The position numbers and the translations under genes are program-made. This document shows, piece by piece, positions 42,348 to 51,896 of a stretch of DNA of 64,000 bases. Each line of letters opens with the position of its first letter. Within the stretch, counting starts at the first letter, position 1. Source of the stretch: Paradesertivirga superstes (GTDB lineage Bacteria > Bacteroidota > Bacteroidia > Sphingobacteriales > Sphingobacteriaceae); the NCBI RefSeq assembly GCF_037622515.1, contig NZ_JBBJCN010000001.1, forward strand, positions 434,001-498,000. The letters run 5' to 3'. Below the pieces are notes generated by a model. That model was not told the DNA's origin and did no database searches. It saw only the letters and a program-made list of their open reading frames with translations.

Positions 42348-42695
42348 TTAACGGCCTATTTCCAGCCCAATAGCTTTTGCAATCATAGCCATTTTACTCA
42401 GCCATGTTTTTAATAACTGTTCTTTTCCTTTCGGATACTTAACAGTAATAAGATATTCACTTTTATCTGTTGCAGACTCCGTATTCAAGAAATCAAACGG
42501 AAGAGTATTATCTAAATATTTCCCGAAGTTATGCTCAAGAGCTATCGACGCAGCCTTAATATTGCCCGAGGTCCATTCCTCCTGTTCATATAATTCTAAT
42601 ATCTCTGTCTCTGTGCGTCCTGCCAGGACAGCAAAATCAATCGCTGAAAAACCCTGGGCATAAGCCACCCCTTTTACAATTTTTCCAAAATGCAT
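42348..42695 (-). CDS. Small protein with helix-turn-helix-like N-terminus
   Basis: This 115-residue protein has an N-terminal segment, MHFGKIVKGVAYAQGFSAIDFAVLAGRTETEILELYEQEEW, that looks like a Cro/XRE-type helix-turn-helix, although the second helix is not the standard one. A C-terminal beta/alpha tail follows. Direct DNA binding is not certain. It is in an otherwise empty stretch and probably stands alone. Function unknown. Confidence 0.65.
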   Translation of the reverse strand: MHFGKIVKGVAYAQGFSAIDFAVLAGRTETEILELYEQEEWTSGNIKAASIALEHNFGKYLDNTLPFDFLNTESATDKSEYLITVKYPKGKEQLLKTWLSKMAMIAKAIGLEIGR

Positions 42696-42939
42696 TGTGT
42701 ATTTTTTTTTAACCCATCAAATCAATCCACTAATTTTCAATAAACAGGTAGTTTATTGAAAATTTCCCCTAGTGTAACACTAATATAGTAATTTTTTAAA
42801 AAAATCTCGTATTTATTTTCAAACAAAAAAATCCCCCTTTTGACCTTTTTAACCCTCTTGACTTTGGCTTTTAAATCCAAACCAGCCTAGAATTCTCCGA
42901 TCATGATTTTGACCTCATATAAAAAAGGTCCTGCCCCTG

Positions 42940-43545
42940 TTAAACATTGATTATAGCAGTAAACTCATTTAATTTTGTCTCAGGATAATACCTGTAGAAG
43001 AATTCATTGGAAAACTTAGCCATAATAAGCAGACCATAATGTTCAAGTAAATTCGAATTTCTGCTTATTTTACTTATTGAACAATCCTCTATCTCAAAAA
43101 CAATATGATTTTCATTTTTAATTACTGCATAAAGGTTTGCTAAATCATCCTCATAAATTTTGATCTTTTCTCCGATATACATCTTTTCCAAGGATCGCGA
43201 TACAGGAGACCAGCGGGTTTGGTTATTCAAATAAAATTTTCGGCCTTTATCACTTTTAGTAATTTCAATATTCATTCCGTTTATACACACAGATATAACA
43301 GTATTATCTGTTTCAGAATGTTTAACCGCATTTGTAAGTAGTTCTATTAAAATTTGTTTGCAGTTGCTAATTTTGAATGAATATTGTTCTGACGGAAGAT
43401 GAGTTTTCAAAAACGATATGATCTCGTTTAACAAAGGATACATTGCCAATGAATCGTTGCTAAAAATGAATTCCTTCTTAACTTCTGTCATTGTGGCAAC
43501 TGGTTCGTTTTCCCAAAACATAGTTTCATTATGAACTTTACTCAT
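42940..43545 (-). CDS. HATPase-fold protein, anti-sigma kinase/RsbW-like, degenerate
   Basis: This 201-residue soluble protein has the Bergerat ATP-binding N-box ELLTNAVKHS (68-77, Asn72) and a single helical N-terminus. The next motif, ITKSDKGRKF, is a poor version of the DxGxG loop, and no G2 glycine-rich lid is seen. Such small HATPases usually act as anti-sigma factor kinases or as serine kinases in partner-switching. No partner (STAS protein, PP2C phosphatase or sigma factor) is adjacent. ATP binding may be lost. Confidence 0.7.
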   Translation of the reverse strand: MSKVHNETMFWENEPVATMTEVKKEFIFSNDSLAMYPLLNEIISFLKTHLPSEQYSFKISNCKQILIELLTNAVKHSETDNTVISVCINGMNIEITKSDKGRKFYLNNQTRWSPVSRSLEKMYIGEKIKIYEDDLANLYAVIKNENHIVFEIEDCSISKISRNSNLLEHYGLLIMAKFSNEFFYRYYPETKLNEFTAIINV

Positions 43546-43920
43546 TATTATTATCTAGAAAAATTCTTAAAATCAGTTTAAATAGTTTTTATTCCGGTTT
43601 AATCCAGATTTGATTTTCATTAAGAATCATCGTATTTCTAAGAGAGTGTTGTGTGTGTACTTGAATTCAAAAACTACAATGAAACCGTTTTTTTATCTCT
43701 TACTGACTTCGATCAAAAAAGGTTTCATTTTTATTAAAGTAACACTTTCCCGGGGTGGCAAATCTCACATCTTAATCGGGAGATTAAGATTTTTCGATAT
43801 ATGAAAGCGGGTGCTTTTTACGAGAAAAAAAACAACCCGTTTTGAATTTCGTTGAAAAATAATCCCATCCAGACTCTTAATTCGGAGGCTAGACTATTTA
43901 CTGGATGATCTGTACAAAGC
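43546..43920. other. Intergenic region with a plus-strand terminator-like hairpin
   Basis: This 375-bp gap has no convincing gene. A 64-codon frame at 43610-43804 has no recognisable features and I do not call it. An intrinsic-terminator-like hairpin at 43769-43795 reads on the plus strand, although neighbouring genes are both on the minus strand. This leaves room for a small plus-strand RNA. Confidence 0.4.
43769..43795 (+). terminator. Terminator-like hairpin on the plus strand
   Basis: ATCTTAATC (43769-43777) pairs with GATTAAGAT (43782-43790) around a GGGA tetraloop, followed by T4-5. It has no plus-strand protein gene upstream. Confidence 0.6.
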
Positions 43921-45084
43921 TCAGCTTTCAGAATAAATACTTACAACCTGTTCGCGAAGGTTATATTTAGAAGCCATCACTTCTCCGTATGCGCCGGCTG
44001 TTCTAATTGCTATAAAATCGCCCCGGAACGATTCAGGCATCTCCACTTCTTTCCCAAAGCAGTCTGTCGATTCGCAAATCGGACCAACAATATCGTACTT
44101 TAAAATCTCAACATCAGCTTTAGTTTCCCTTGAAAGATTCTCCATCTTGTGGAAGGCCTGATATAAGGCTGGACGCATCAATTCAGTCATACCGGCATCT
44201 AACACTAAAAAGTGCTTTTTTATACCGTTTTTCACATATAAAACCCGGCTGATTAATGTTCCGCAATGAGCCACAATCGCTCTTCCTAATTCAAAATGGA
44301 TCTCCTGCCCTGGTTTACGTTCCAAAAATTCATTGAATATTTTAAAATATTCTTCAAAATCAGCTATTGGTTTTTCATCAGGATTATGATAATCGATGCC
44401 CAAACCACCACCGACATTTAATATTTGGAGTATAAATCCGCGTTCTTCGAACCAGGCTTTGATCTCATTAACTTTAACACAAAGGCTTTTAAAAACATTC
44501 AGGTTTGTTATCTGAGAGCCTATGTGGAAATGAATTCCGATCAAAACAAGATTGGCTGATTTTTTTAATACTTCAGCACAAGCAGGCAAATCCCATTGAT
44601 TTACACCAAATTTATTTTCCTCTAAGCCGGTAGTAATATTATGATGAGTATAGGCATCCACATTCGGATTTATCCGAATTGCTACTCTTGCCGTTTTTCC
44701 GACCTTTTCAGCAAGTTCATTTATAACCTGCAGTTCCTGAATCGATTCGATATTGAAACAAAAAATATCCTGTTCAAGTGCTTCAATAATCTCACGATCA
44801 GATTTACCAACTCCTGCAAAAACAATGTTATCGGGTGAAAACCCTACTTCAATAGCTTTTTTGACCTCATTTCCGCTTACACAGTCGGCACCAAATCCCG
44901 CTTCACGAACCATCTTTATTACCTTCTCATTAAAGTTTGCTTTCATTGCATAATGCACATGAAAATCGTACTTATCGGCCGCAGTCTTACACGCAGACAG
45001 AGTTTGCTGCAATAGATTAAGATCGTAATAATAAAAAGGTGTTTCTATTGATTGGAAACGATTAACAGTTTCGGTATTAAACAT
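43921..45084 (-). CDS. lysA: Diaminopimelate decarboxylase
   Basis: LysA makes lysine from meso-diaminopimelate using PLP. HYAMKANFN holds the PLP lysine (Lys48), GGGLGIDYHNP is the phosphate-binding loop, and CESTDCFGKE holds the active-site cysteine. Length 387 is normal. It lies downstream of lysC on the same strand, 113 nt apart across an extragenic repeat, so they may form one lysine-synthesis unit. Confidence 0.96.
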   Translation of the reverse strand: MFNTETVNRFQSIETPFYYYDLNLLQQTLSACKTAADKYDFHVHYAMKANFNEKVIKMVREAGFGADCVSGNEVKKAIEVGFSPDNIVFAGVGKSDREIIEALEQDIFCFNIESIQELQVINELAEKVGKTARVAIRINPNVDAYTHHNITTGLEENKFGVNQWDLPACAEVLKKSANLVLIGIHFHIGSQITNLNVFKSLCVKVNEIKAWFEERGFILQILNVGGGLGIDYHNPDEKPIADFEEYFKIFNEFLERKPGQEIHFELGRAIVAHCGTLISRVLYVKNGIKKHFLVLDAGMTELMRPALYQAFHKMENLSRETKADVEILKYDIVGPICESTDCFGKEVEMPESFRGDFIAIRTAGAYGEVMASKYNLREQVVSIYSES

Positions 45085-45142
45085 TATTTTATTGACATTT
45101 TGTTCCTGAAGAACAGATTAATAAGAGACGAGCTACGCTTAG

Positions 45143-45187
45143 TCATCCCAACAAAAGAATCCAATGAGATTTTCTCTTGTCGAATGG
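45143..45187. repeat. Extragenic GTCATCCC-type repeat fragment between lysA and lysC
   Basis: GTCATCCCAACAAAAGAA at one end and TCTCTTGTCGAATGGCAAG at the other form an imperfect palindrome, similar to the dispersed repeats at 55150, 56234 and 57545. Confidence 0.55.
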
Positions 45188-45197
45188 CAAGATGCAG

Positions 45198-46508
45198 TTA
45201 AAACAATCTGCTATGCAAACTCCTTAAAGCTTCAGTTTTATCTGAAGTGTCGACCAATACTGATATATTATAATGACTCGCACCATAAGAAATCATGCGG
45301 ATTGAGATGTGTTTAATCGATTCAAAAACCCTCGCCGCATAACCATGCGACTCGTAAGAGAAATCTCCAACAACACAAATAATACTCTGATCTGTAGTTA
45401 CATCAACGGTTCCAAAATCTTCAAGAGCCTTGACAATATCATTAAGGTATCGTGTATCATCAATAGTAACAGCTACGGCAACTTCAGAGGTTGTAATCAT
45501 ATCAATCGGCGTTTTATAACGCTCAAAAATCTCGAATACCTTTCTTAAAAAACCATATGCTAAAAGCATCCTGCTGGATTGAATTCTTATAGATGTAATG
45601 CCATCTTTAGCTGCAATAGATTTTATTGCATTTTTTTCACTTTCATTAGTAATTAAAGTACCCGGAGCGGAAGGTTCCATGGTATTTAATAACCTGACAG
45701 GGATTTTATATTTCTGAGCAGGAAATACACTTTGCGGATGGAGAATTTTAGCTCCGAAATAAGCAAGTTCGGCTGCCTCTTCAAAAGACAGCTGGGCAAT
45801 AGGTTTTGTACCCTTAACAATACGAGGGTCATTGTTATGCATACCGTCGATATCCGTCCATATTTGAACCTCATCTGCCCTAATTGCCGCTCCGATTAAC
45901 GAAGCTGTATAGTCACTTCCTCCCCTGCGAAGATTATCTATTTCGCCAAAGGCATTTCTGCAAATATATCCCTGGGTTATAAATAATATATTACCCGGAT
46001 GTAAATCCAATAATTGTTGAAGATGAGAACCAATGTAATCTACTAAAGGCTCATTATCCTCATCAATCTTCATAAAATCTAAAGCTGGCAGCAATACGGA
46101 CTTTTGTCCTATTTCAGAAAGATAAAAATGATACAAAGTGGTTGATAGCAATTCACCCTGTGCCAGGATAATTTTTTCTTCGACAGGTGTAAAAAGTTCA
46201 GATGCGTAAGAACCAATAAGAGTAAAATGGTAATCGATAAGTTCTTTTCCATTCTTCAACCCTTCCTCTGTGGAAAACAGCTCATTTATAAAAACAATAT
46301 ATTTTTCGTAAAGCGCATCTGTAAGTTCTTTTGCCTTTCGTTTATCTCCGTCTAAAAATGCCTGCGAAATTGCTACAAGACTATTTGTAGTTCCTGACAC
46401 AGCCGATAGAACAACGATTTGCTTTTGCTTCGGATCGATGATATCTAATAAACTTTTCATCCTTTCCGGGCTTCCTACTGATGTACCTCCAAATTTTAAA
46501 ATCTTCAT
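45198..46508 (-). CDS. lysC: Aspartate kinase, single-function with ACT domains
   Basis: ATG 46508 gives 436 residues beginning MKILKFGGTSVGS; a TTG 21 codons upstream is in frame but less likely. Aspartate kinase opens the lysine/threonine/methionine branch. The kinase domain has KFGGTSVG, RGGSDYTASLIGAAI and WTDIDGMHNNDPRI. The last 140 residues hold two ACT domains that bind feedback amino acids. Its promoter is 120 nt upstream. The neighbouring lysA gene points to lysine supply. Confidence 0.96.
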   Translation of the reverse strand: MKILKFGGTSVGSPERMKSLLDIIDPKQKQIVVLSAVSGTTNSLVAISQAFLDGDKRKAKELTDALYEKYIVFINELFSTEEGLKNGKELIDYHFTLIGSYASELFTPVEEKIILAQGELLSTTLYHFYLSEIGQKSVLLPALDFMKIDEDNEPLVDYIGSHLQQLLDLHPGNILFITQGYICRNAFGEIDNLRRGGSDYTASLIGAAIRADEVQIWTDIDGMHNNDPRIVKGTKPIAQLSFEEAAELAYFGAKILHPQSVFPAQKYKIPVRLLNTMEPSAPGTLITNESEKNAIKSIAAKDGITSIRIQSSRMLLAYGFLRKVFEIFERYKTPIDMITTSEVAVAVTIDDTRYLNDIVKALEDFGTVDVTTDQSIICVVGDFSYESHGYAARVFESIKHISIRMISYGASHYNISVLVDTSDKTEALRSLHSRLF

Positions 46509-46626
46509 TTGAACTAATATTTCTTTGTGTATGAAAGGGCCCCTGCTTCTTTTATTACAAGGGAAATTCAATTTTAACGGTTAAAAATCTTTTAATATCA
46601 GAAAATAGCATCTGATTATTGAGGCG

Positions 46627-46634
46627 CAAAATTA
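46627..46634 (-). promoter_or_regulatory. -7 promoter element for lysC
   Basis: On the minus strand this reads TAATTTTG, matching TAnnTTTG. The leader before ATG 46508 would be about 110 nt, which leaves room for regulation. I see no recognised riboswitch in it. Confidence 0.5.
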
Positions 46635-46778
46635 GTTAAATGCTTGATATTATAAGGGCAAGTAGAAAATTCTTTATTTTTTAATACCGTTGAAAAAAAT
46701 CAATAAATAAACCAAAACCAAATCCAACATCATTTGTAATTTATTAACTGATTTGTAATTTATTTAAAGTCAATACCG

Positions 46779-46976
46779 ATGGACAAGTCAAGATTTTTCG
46801 AAAAAACAGACAAAGATTTAATCAGCGTTTTTGCTGATGATGAACTTAATTATTGGGCACTTAAGTGGGGAGTTTCTAAAGAAACCATAAAGAGTGCTAT
46901 TAAAGCCTCTGGAAGCAATTCCGTTTCAAAAGTCTACACATATCTGGCAAATGCTAATAAACTAAAGCTTAGCTAA
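46779..46976 (+). CDS. DUF3606 family small protein
   Basis: This 65-residue protein matches the DUF3606 pattern: a short polar start, then DELNYWALKWGVSKETIKSAIKASGSNSVSKVYTYL, which has the family's W-x-x-K-x-GV and helical core. Function is unknown. A perfect intrinsic terminator follows 18 nt after the stop. Confidence 0.85.
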   Translation: MDKSRFFEKTDKDLISVFADDELNYWALKWGVSKETIKSAIKASGSNSVSKVYTYLANANKLKLS

Positions 46977-46994
46977 AAGTTTAAACAATTTCGA

Positions 46995-47028
46995 AAATCC
47001 TGCAGAATACTCTGCAGGATTTTTTTTT
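46995..47028 (+). terminator. Intrinsic terminator of the DUF3606 gene
   Basis: AAAATCCTGCAG (46995-47006) pairs with CTGCAGGATTTT (47013-47024), 12-bp stem, 6-nt loop, then T8. Confidence 0.95.
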
Positions 47029-47105
47029 AATAAGCCGAGTTTCATTTCATTCTAAACCTAATCAACAGTTCAAACTCATTGCCAGGCGATGCTCAGTTGA
47101 TTAAA

Positions 47106-47614
47106 TTAATCACGCTCCCAGAAAAAAGGTGGAGTAATGCCAAGCGAACGGAGATAAACATAAGCTTGCCCTCTGTGATGAATTTCATTATCAATCAAAT
47201 ATAGAATTGTAGAATAAGCTGGCCCTTCATATTGACCAAAGCCATTATTACTTCCTGAAAACGCTCCCGGGATATTTGAGGCCACAATGCATTGATTTGT
47301 GTCGTTACATTATCCCATTGCTTAAGGATTTCTTCTTTTGTTTTTGGCAAATTTCCACTAACATGCCCAAAATCATTCATTGATTTCCATAGATTTGAAA
47401 CCAGCCCTGAAATACCTCCTCCAGCGAGGTCTATCATTTCCATTATCAGTTCGGAAAAGGGACGCATCCCTCTAATAGAATAACTGAAAATCTTATCTTC
47501 CGGAAATGTTTCTATTACTTTACGTGTAAGGCGGCGGTGCCCCTGCCAGTGTTCAAGTAGCTGGTCCTGACTAATTACCACGCCTGCTGTTTCTGTCAAC
47601 TGATTTGTTTCCAT
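47106..47614 (-). pseudogene. DinB family protein with a single-base frameshift
   Basis: From ATG 47614 the first about 125 residues are a normal DinB-like four-helix bundle (QLLEHWQGHRRLTRKVIETF, EVIMA). The frame then fails. In the frame shifted by one, the expected C-terminus continues perfectly: GQYEGPAYSTILYLIDNEIHHRGQAYVYLRSLGITPPFFWERD, ending at 47106. The break lies at a short T/A run (plus strand near 47236-47240): one missing base would restore the family text MAFGQYEG. DinB-type proteins use histidines, including the one in NEIHHRGQ, to bind metal, so the truncated product would lack one ligand. Either a real recent mutation or a sequencing indel. Confidence 0.88.
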
Positions 47615-47753
47615 GATTTTTTTGTTTTTTATACAGCACAAAGAAAGTACGGGCAAATGACAGCCCTATGTCAGCAGGAATAGCTCACTGAAAAAAATTC
47701 TCGGCTCGATTACGATAAAGATCTTTGATAACAGAAAAAAACTTTTTTTTACA

Positions 47754-47782
47754 AAAAGAGGCCGCCTTTTCCAGACAGCCTC
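47754..47782 (-). terminator. Terminator of the phosphatase gene
   Basis: On the minus strand GAGGC and GCCTC form a stem (47778-47782 with 47758-47762) followed by T5, 33 nt past the stop of the gene at 47815. Confidence 0.6.
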
Positions 47783-47814
47783 GTTCCTAACAATTTAATC
47801 ACCTTTTACATTTA

Positions 47815-48492
47815 CTATTTCAGTTCTGACGCAAGAACAACACCTTCTTCCATTTTTTCGGCTTCTCTCTTTCCTACTACTTTCTCTTTAATTTTATCTA
47901 TGTCGGCGTCTCTAACAAAATCAATAAGATTACTGTAAACTGAATGAAATCCAAAGTTTCCTTTTGTCATTTCATGTATCGCGTTCTCTTTGGTCCAGTT
48001 CTGAAACAGCACGCGATACATGGCTATAAGCATTCCGGTGCGATCTGATCCATGCCAGCAATGTATTAAGATAGGACCCTTTCTGTCATTAATTAATTTT
48101 AAGGCCTTAATTACGTCACGCTCTTTAATGTCGCCGGCCTTCATAGAGATATGATGAAGATTCAGGTCGGTTTTTCTGGCCTTTTTATTATCCTTCCAAT
48201 AACGGCGCAGGTTCAACACTTCGGAAAGACCTGTCTCCTGTAATGAAATAAAATCGTTCTGATCAGGTTGTTCTGAACGATAAATCCCTTCATCTATCTT
48301 ATATACATTCTTCAAACGCCCAATGGCTAGACGTTCAGCTTTAGTTATTAATGCGCTCTCACTTTCTGAACTTTTTGTAGAAGCAGAGGTAACGTCATCA
48401 GAAATTGCTGCGGATGATTTCTCTGCACTGACTAAATTACTCAAGGATTTATCCTGAGCCAGTAGTGTAAAACCAAAAAATGTTAATGGCAT
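47815..48492 (-). CDS. Dual-specificity-type protein tyrosine phosphatase
   Basis: This 225-residue protein has a P-loop HCWHGSDRTG with catalytic Cys145 and Arg151 (C-x5-R) and a likely acid loop AGD at Asp121. The N-terminus (MPLTFFGFTLLAQD) looks like a short signal peptide and precedes a 40-residue Ser/Thr/Glu-rich linker, so the enzyme may be periplasmic. The fold fits the DSP/Siw14-like group, some of which dephosphorylate inositol pyrophosphates; substrate here is unknown. Confidence 0.88.
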   Translation of the reverse strand: MPLTFFGFTLLAQDKSLSNLVSAEKSSAAISDDVTSASTKSSESESALITKAERLAIGRLKNVYKIDEGIYRSEQPDQNDFISLQETGLSEVLNLRRYWKDNKKARKTDLNLHHISMKAGDIKERDVIKALKLINDRKGPILIHCWHGSDRTGMLIAMYRVLFQNWTKENAIHEMTKGNFGFHSVYSNLIDFVRDADIDKIKEKVVGKREAEKMEEGVVLASELK

Positions 48493-48925
48493 AAACAGTG
48501 TGCTTTCAATAAAACTCCCATACCGTTATGAACCCAAATTTAAACAGTTTATTATATCATAAATCACTCAATATCAGGTGTTACAATTTTCTGACAGAAA
48601 AAAAATGGCATTTTTTAGTGATAAATCAATGCCTTATATATAAAAATGATTCAAAAATAAAGGGTCTCTTAATCGGGTTCATCCATCAATAAATTACTTT
48701 CCTGAAATATTTTAAACAAGCAAAATATCCTTCAGACACAAAAGCCCTAAAATCTTTTCATAATGGTTATAACAGCTGCTTTAAATGTAAATATGACAGT
48801 AATAAATTTAAACTGCAACTTTGCCTAAATAAGAAAACCAGATCTTCATGCTGGCCTTCATTGTAAAGAAAATGATAGTTTTCCATCCTGAAAAAACATT
48901 CTTATATTCAAAAAAAGTATTCTAA
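48493..48925. other. Intergenic region between divergent genes (433 bp)
   Basis: AT-rich with no coding frame or strong hairpin noticed. It contains the minus-strand promoter element at 48535-48542. The plus-strand gene at 48926 has no obvious TAnnTTTG. Confidence 0.45.
48535..48542 (-). promoter_or_regulatory. -7 promoter element for the phosphatase gene
   Basis: On the minus strand this reads TAAATTTG (TAnnTTTG), 43 nt upstream of ATG 48492. Confidence 0.45.
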
Positions 48926-51337
48926 ATGAAAGGGCTCAAAATAGTTTGTACCATCGGAGTAATCTTCAGTATTCTGGCTTTCATAGTTCCTGAGGATATC
49001 GTCGAAGTATTGAACTCCCGCTTGTATCAATTTAATAAAGAGAATCCATCGACCAATCTTTTCCTGCATCTTGATAAAAGTGTTTATTCTCAGAATGAAG
49101 ACGTCTGGTTTAAGGCTTATGTACTTGCAGGCGCAGTAATAGATAGTAAAGTTCTATATGTACGACTGACAAACGAGAAAAAGCAGATTATGATTGCTGA
49201 ACAGTTTCCGGTATACGATATCAGGAGTCATGGCGAGATTCTTTTACCCGATACCCTTAAAGATGGCAACTATTATTTATACGCCTATACTGATCGTATG
49301 ATTAATTTTAAGGAAGAGGATATTTTTGTTCAGAATGTCAGGGTTCAAAGAAATGTTGCCAAACGATTGCAAGCCAACGCTTCAGTTACGGACACTGCAA
49401 ATATAAAAAGAGGCCAAAATATTGAAGTTGTGATTCAACTTAGCGAGGGAATAAAACTGCTCAAAGGCATTAGGGGGAAATATGAACTAATTGATGATAA
49501 GACGATAATAAAAAGTGCCCGTATAACAACCAATAATTTCGGAGAGGCATTTATCAATTTTAAATATCCTCAACTTGCCGACGAAAAGAGCCTGAAAGTA
49601 AGGGCAATTTTTAACAGGAATTCCGATTATGCTGAATTGGAACTTAATCTGCGGCATGAGACAAATCCCTTAAAAATTAAGCTTTTCCCCGAAGGCGGGC
49701 ACTTACTTCCGGGTTTTTCTTCCAAAGTAGTCGTGGAGGCTTTGGATATCAATAAATATCCGGTGAGCACCTGGTTAAGTTTAATGGAAAATGACCGCCT
49801 TATTAAGCGATTCAAAACAGACAAATACGGTACCGGATCTTTTTTACTAAAACCTTCCAAAAACGCCATTTACACCATTAACTATACAGATGGTAAAAAG
49901 TCCAGTGCCTCGTATCCCGTTTTGGTTGAAGATAAAGGATATGCTTTATCCGTCGTCCACCAGGGCGACCGGCTTATTGCATCTATTAAAAATCATGGTG
50001 AGGTAGAAAATGCCGTACTTGTTTTTAGAACTATTGAAGATGTATTACTTGCTAAATCTATTGTCATTCCAACAGGTGATTCGGTAGTTGTACCTTTTGT
50101 TTTTAAGGATATTCCTAAAAATGTAGTGAGTGTTTTTGTGCTGAATGAAGCTGGGAATGTGCTGTGTGAACGTTTGGTTTTAAACAAACCCGGAAAAGAA
50201 GACTATAATGTAAACATACGCACAGAGCAGTTAAGTTATGGACCCCGGAAAAAAGTAATCGTAAACATAGAGGTTAAAGATTCGGATGGGAACCCGGTTA
50301 CCTCAAACCTTTCAGTGGCCGCGGTAGAAAAATCAAGAATAGATCCTGAAGCATACCGCACAATCTTGAGTTCGTATTACTACCGTTTTCTGGATGGTAC
50401 CAATTGCAACAGATACATTCCCGCTACCATTGAAAAGGATATTGATAATTTGTTAATTACAAAGCACTGGTTAAACAGCAGCACTCAGTATATCGCAAAT
50501 TATACTTCTATAGGTCCTGTTCATTTAATTGAAAATACAGGTGGCATTACAGGATCTGTTAAATCTCTTTATAAAAGAAAGTTTGATTTAAAAAACCTTA
50601 CTATATTATCTAAAGAGAAAGGTGTAATTGTACCTGTAAATGCAAACGGATCTTTTTCAATAAAACCTGAAAGTCTTGTTTCTAACCGGGGCAATAAATG
50701 GAAGATGCTGCAAAGTCTGGAATTTTTACAACAATACGAACTTAAATTTAATGCGTTTGATTTGGATTTTGATAAGCAAATTACCGGAGGGAATGCTTTA
50801 TTTATACCCAATGTATTTAGTGCTTTTGCAAGTAACAAGCCAGTAGAAGTCACAAAAGTTGGCAACGTCATTCAGTTAAAAACTGTCGAAATAAAAGGAA
50901 AAGGATCACCTATAGATAGTTATGAATCCAGGACAGTACAAACAATCGGATGTGATGCATATATCTGCAGAAACAATATATTGAATTGTCCCAATCATAC
51001 AGGTGATGGAGGCATTCCTGAAGAAGGAAAAGTTTATGCTTCTAAAAATGGGCCTGTGGTATACCGCTGTCGCACCAAATCAGATGAAATGTTTATTAAG
51101 AACATTATTAAGCCTAAAGATTTTCAGGCAACTGATTTCGAAAAAGAAAAAATTGAAGAACTGGCCCTGGAAACAACTGTTTACTGGGATCCCAATTTTG
51201 GAACTAATGCCAGCGGAAAAAACACCTTTAGTTTTTTCACCAATGATGCAAAAGGAGACTTCCTGATTATAGCACAGGGTATCGATGTAAAAACATTAAG
51301 ACCTATGTTTGGCAAAACAGGTTTTACTGTAAAATAA
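48926..51337 (+). CDS. MG2 (alpha-2-macroglobulin-like) domain-containing protein
   Basis: This 803-residue protein has an N-terminal hydrophobic signal or anchor (about 4-23). Its first folded part is FLHLDKSVYSQNEDVWFKAYVL, the standard MG2-type opening found in many Bacteroidota surface or periplasmic proteins. Beta-sandwich repeats follow. Near the C-terminus are four cysteines (676, 681, 688 and 715) that could form disulphides or a metal site. There is no thioester motif, so it is not a trap-type macroglobulin. Such proteins are often near TonB receptors, but here the gene stands alone. Function unknown. Confidence 0.8.
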   Translation: MKGLKIVCTIGVIFSILAFIVPEDIVEVLNSRLYQFNKENPSTNLFLHLDKSVYSQNEDVWFKAYVLAGAVIDSKVLYVRLTNEKKQIMIAEQFPVYDIRSHGEILLPDTLKDGNYYLYAYTDRMINFKEEDIFVQNVRVQRNVAKRLQANASVTDTANIKRGQNIEVVIQLSEGIKLLKGIRGKYELIDDKTIIKSARITTNNFGEAFINFKYPQLADEKSLKVRAIFNRNSDYAELELNLRHETNPLKIKLFPEGGHLLPGFSSKVVVEALDINKYPVSTWLSLMENDRLIKRFKTDKYGTGSFLLKPSKNAIYTINYTDGKKSSASYPVLVEDKGYALSVVHQGDRLIASIKNHGEVENAVLVFRTIEDVLLAKSIVIPTGDSVVVPFVFKDIPKNVVSVFVLNEAGNVLCERLVLNKPGKEDYNVNIRTEQLSYGPRKKVIVNIEVKDSDGNPVTSNLSVAAVEKSRIDPEAYRTILSSYYYRFLDGTNCNRYIPATIEKDIDNLLITKHWLNSSTQYIANYTSIGPVHLIENTGGITGSVKSLYKRKFDLKNLTILSKEKGVIVPVNANGSFSIKPESLVSNRGNKWKMLQSLEFLQQYELKFNAFDLDFDKQITGGNALFIPNVFSAFASNKPVEVTKVGNVIQLKTVEIKGKGSPIDSYESRTVQTIGCDAYICRNNILNCPNHTGDGGIPEEGKVYASKNGPVVYRCRTKSDEMFIKNIIKPKDFQATDFEKEKIEELALETTVYWDPNFGTNASGKNTFSFFTNDAKGDFLIIAQGIDVKTLRPMFGKTGFTVK

Positions 51338-51395
51338 ATTAATCTGTTCTGGCCGCAGAACTACCCTTTAAATAGATCAGAAGGTTTTATACTAA

Positions 51396-51821
51396 TCATT
51401 CATTTTTCAGAATATAGTCTTCCCTGGCCCGCAATATATAGTTCATGTTTTCTGAAGCCCATTCGGATAATTGTACCAGCTGACCCAATAAACTTCTGCC
51501 AAGTTCTGTTAGCTGGTATTCTACTTTAGGAGGAATTTGAGGATAAACGGTACGTGTCACCAATCCATCCCTTTCTAAATGCTTTAATGTAACGGTAAGC
51601 ATTCGCTGAGAAATCCCATGTATCCCTTTTTTTAATTCCCCGAAACGTAATTTATCCGATTTTCCAAGCATAATAATTGTATGTACCGACCATTTATCGC
51701 CTATTCTGTCGATTACATCGGTAACAGGACAATAATGATTTGTCGAATGATTGTCAGAAAAATGGTCGATCACGTTCTCTTGTGTGCCTTTATGCTCTTT
51801 ATTCCCATTAGTTACTTTCAT
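51396..51821 (-). CDS. HxlR family transcriptional regulator
   Basis: This 141-residue winged-helix regulator has the family core YCPVTDVIDRIGDKWSVHTIIML (with the single conserved cysteine), FGELKKGIHGISQRMLTVTLK and LERDGLVTRTVYP. HxlR proteins often sense electrophiles or redox state through that cysteine. It is divergent from a nitroreductase-YceI operon whose promoter is flanked by an inverted repeat, so it very likely controls that operon and itself. Confidence 0.93.
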   Translation of the reverse strand: MKVTNGNKEHKGTQENVIDHFSDNHSTNHYCPVTDVIDRIGDKWSVHTIIMLGKSDKLRFGELKKGIHGISQRMLTVTLKHLERDGLVTRTVYPQIPPKVEYQLTELGRSLLGQLVQLSEWASENMNYILRAREDYILKNE

Positions 51822-51861
51822 ATAACTGAGTAATTAAATTGTGCCGTATTGCAAGGTACTA

Positions 51862-51896
51862 AGTTACTTAATAGCTTTGAGTTATCAAAAGTAACT
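51862..51896. promoter_or_regulatory. Candidate HxlR operator flanking the nitroreductase promoter
   Basis: AGTTACTT (51862-51869) and its inverted copy AAGTAACT (51889-51896) bracket the -7 element. Placement on the promoter fits repression by the divergent HxlR protein. Binding is inferred, not shown. Confidence 0.5.
51872..51879 (+). promoter_or_regulatory. -7 promoter element for nitroreductase-YceI
   Basis: TAGCTTTG matches TAnnTTTG, 28 nt before ATG 51908, and is flanked by the inverted repeat at 51862-51896. Confidence 0.6.

Noticed and set aside
43610..43804. 64-codon plus-strand frame
   Set aside because: Hydrophobic/basic random-looking sequence without promoter; it runs through the terminator-like hairpin.
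46509..46626. Lysine riboswitch in the lysC leader
   Set aside because: The 110-nt leader lacks the five-helix L-box features; nothing recognisable beyond AT-rich sequence.
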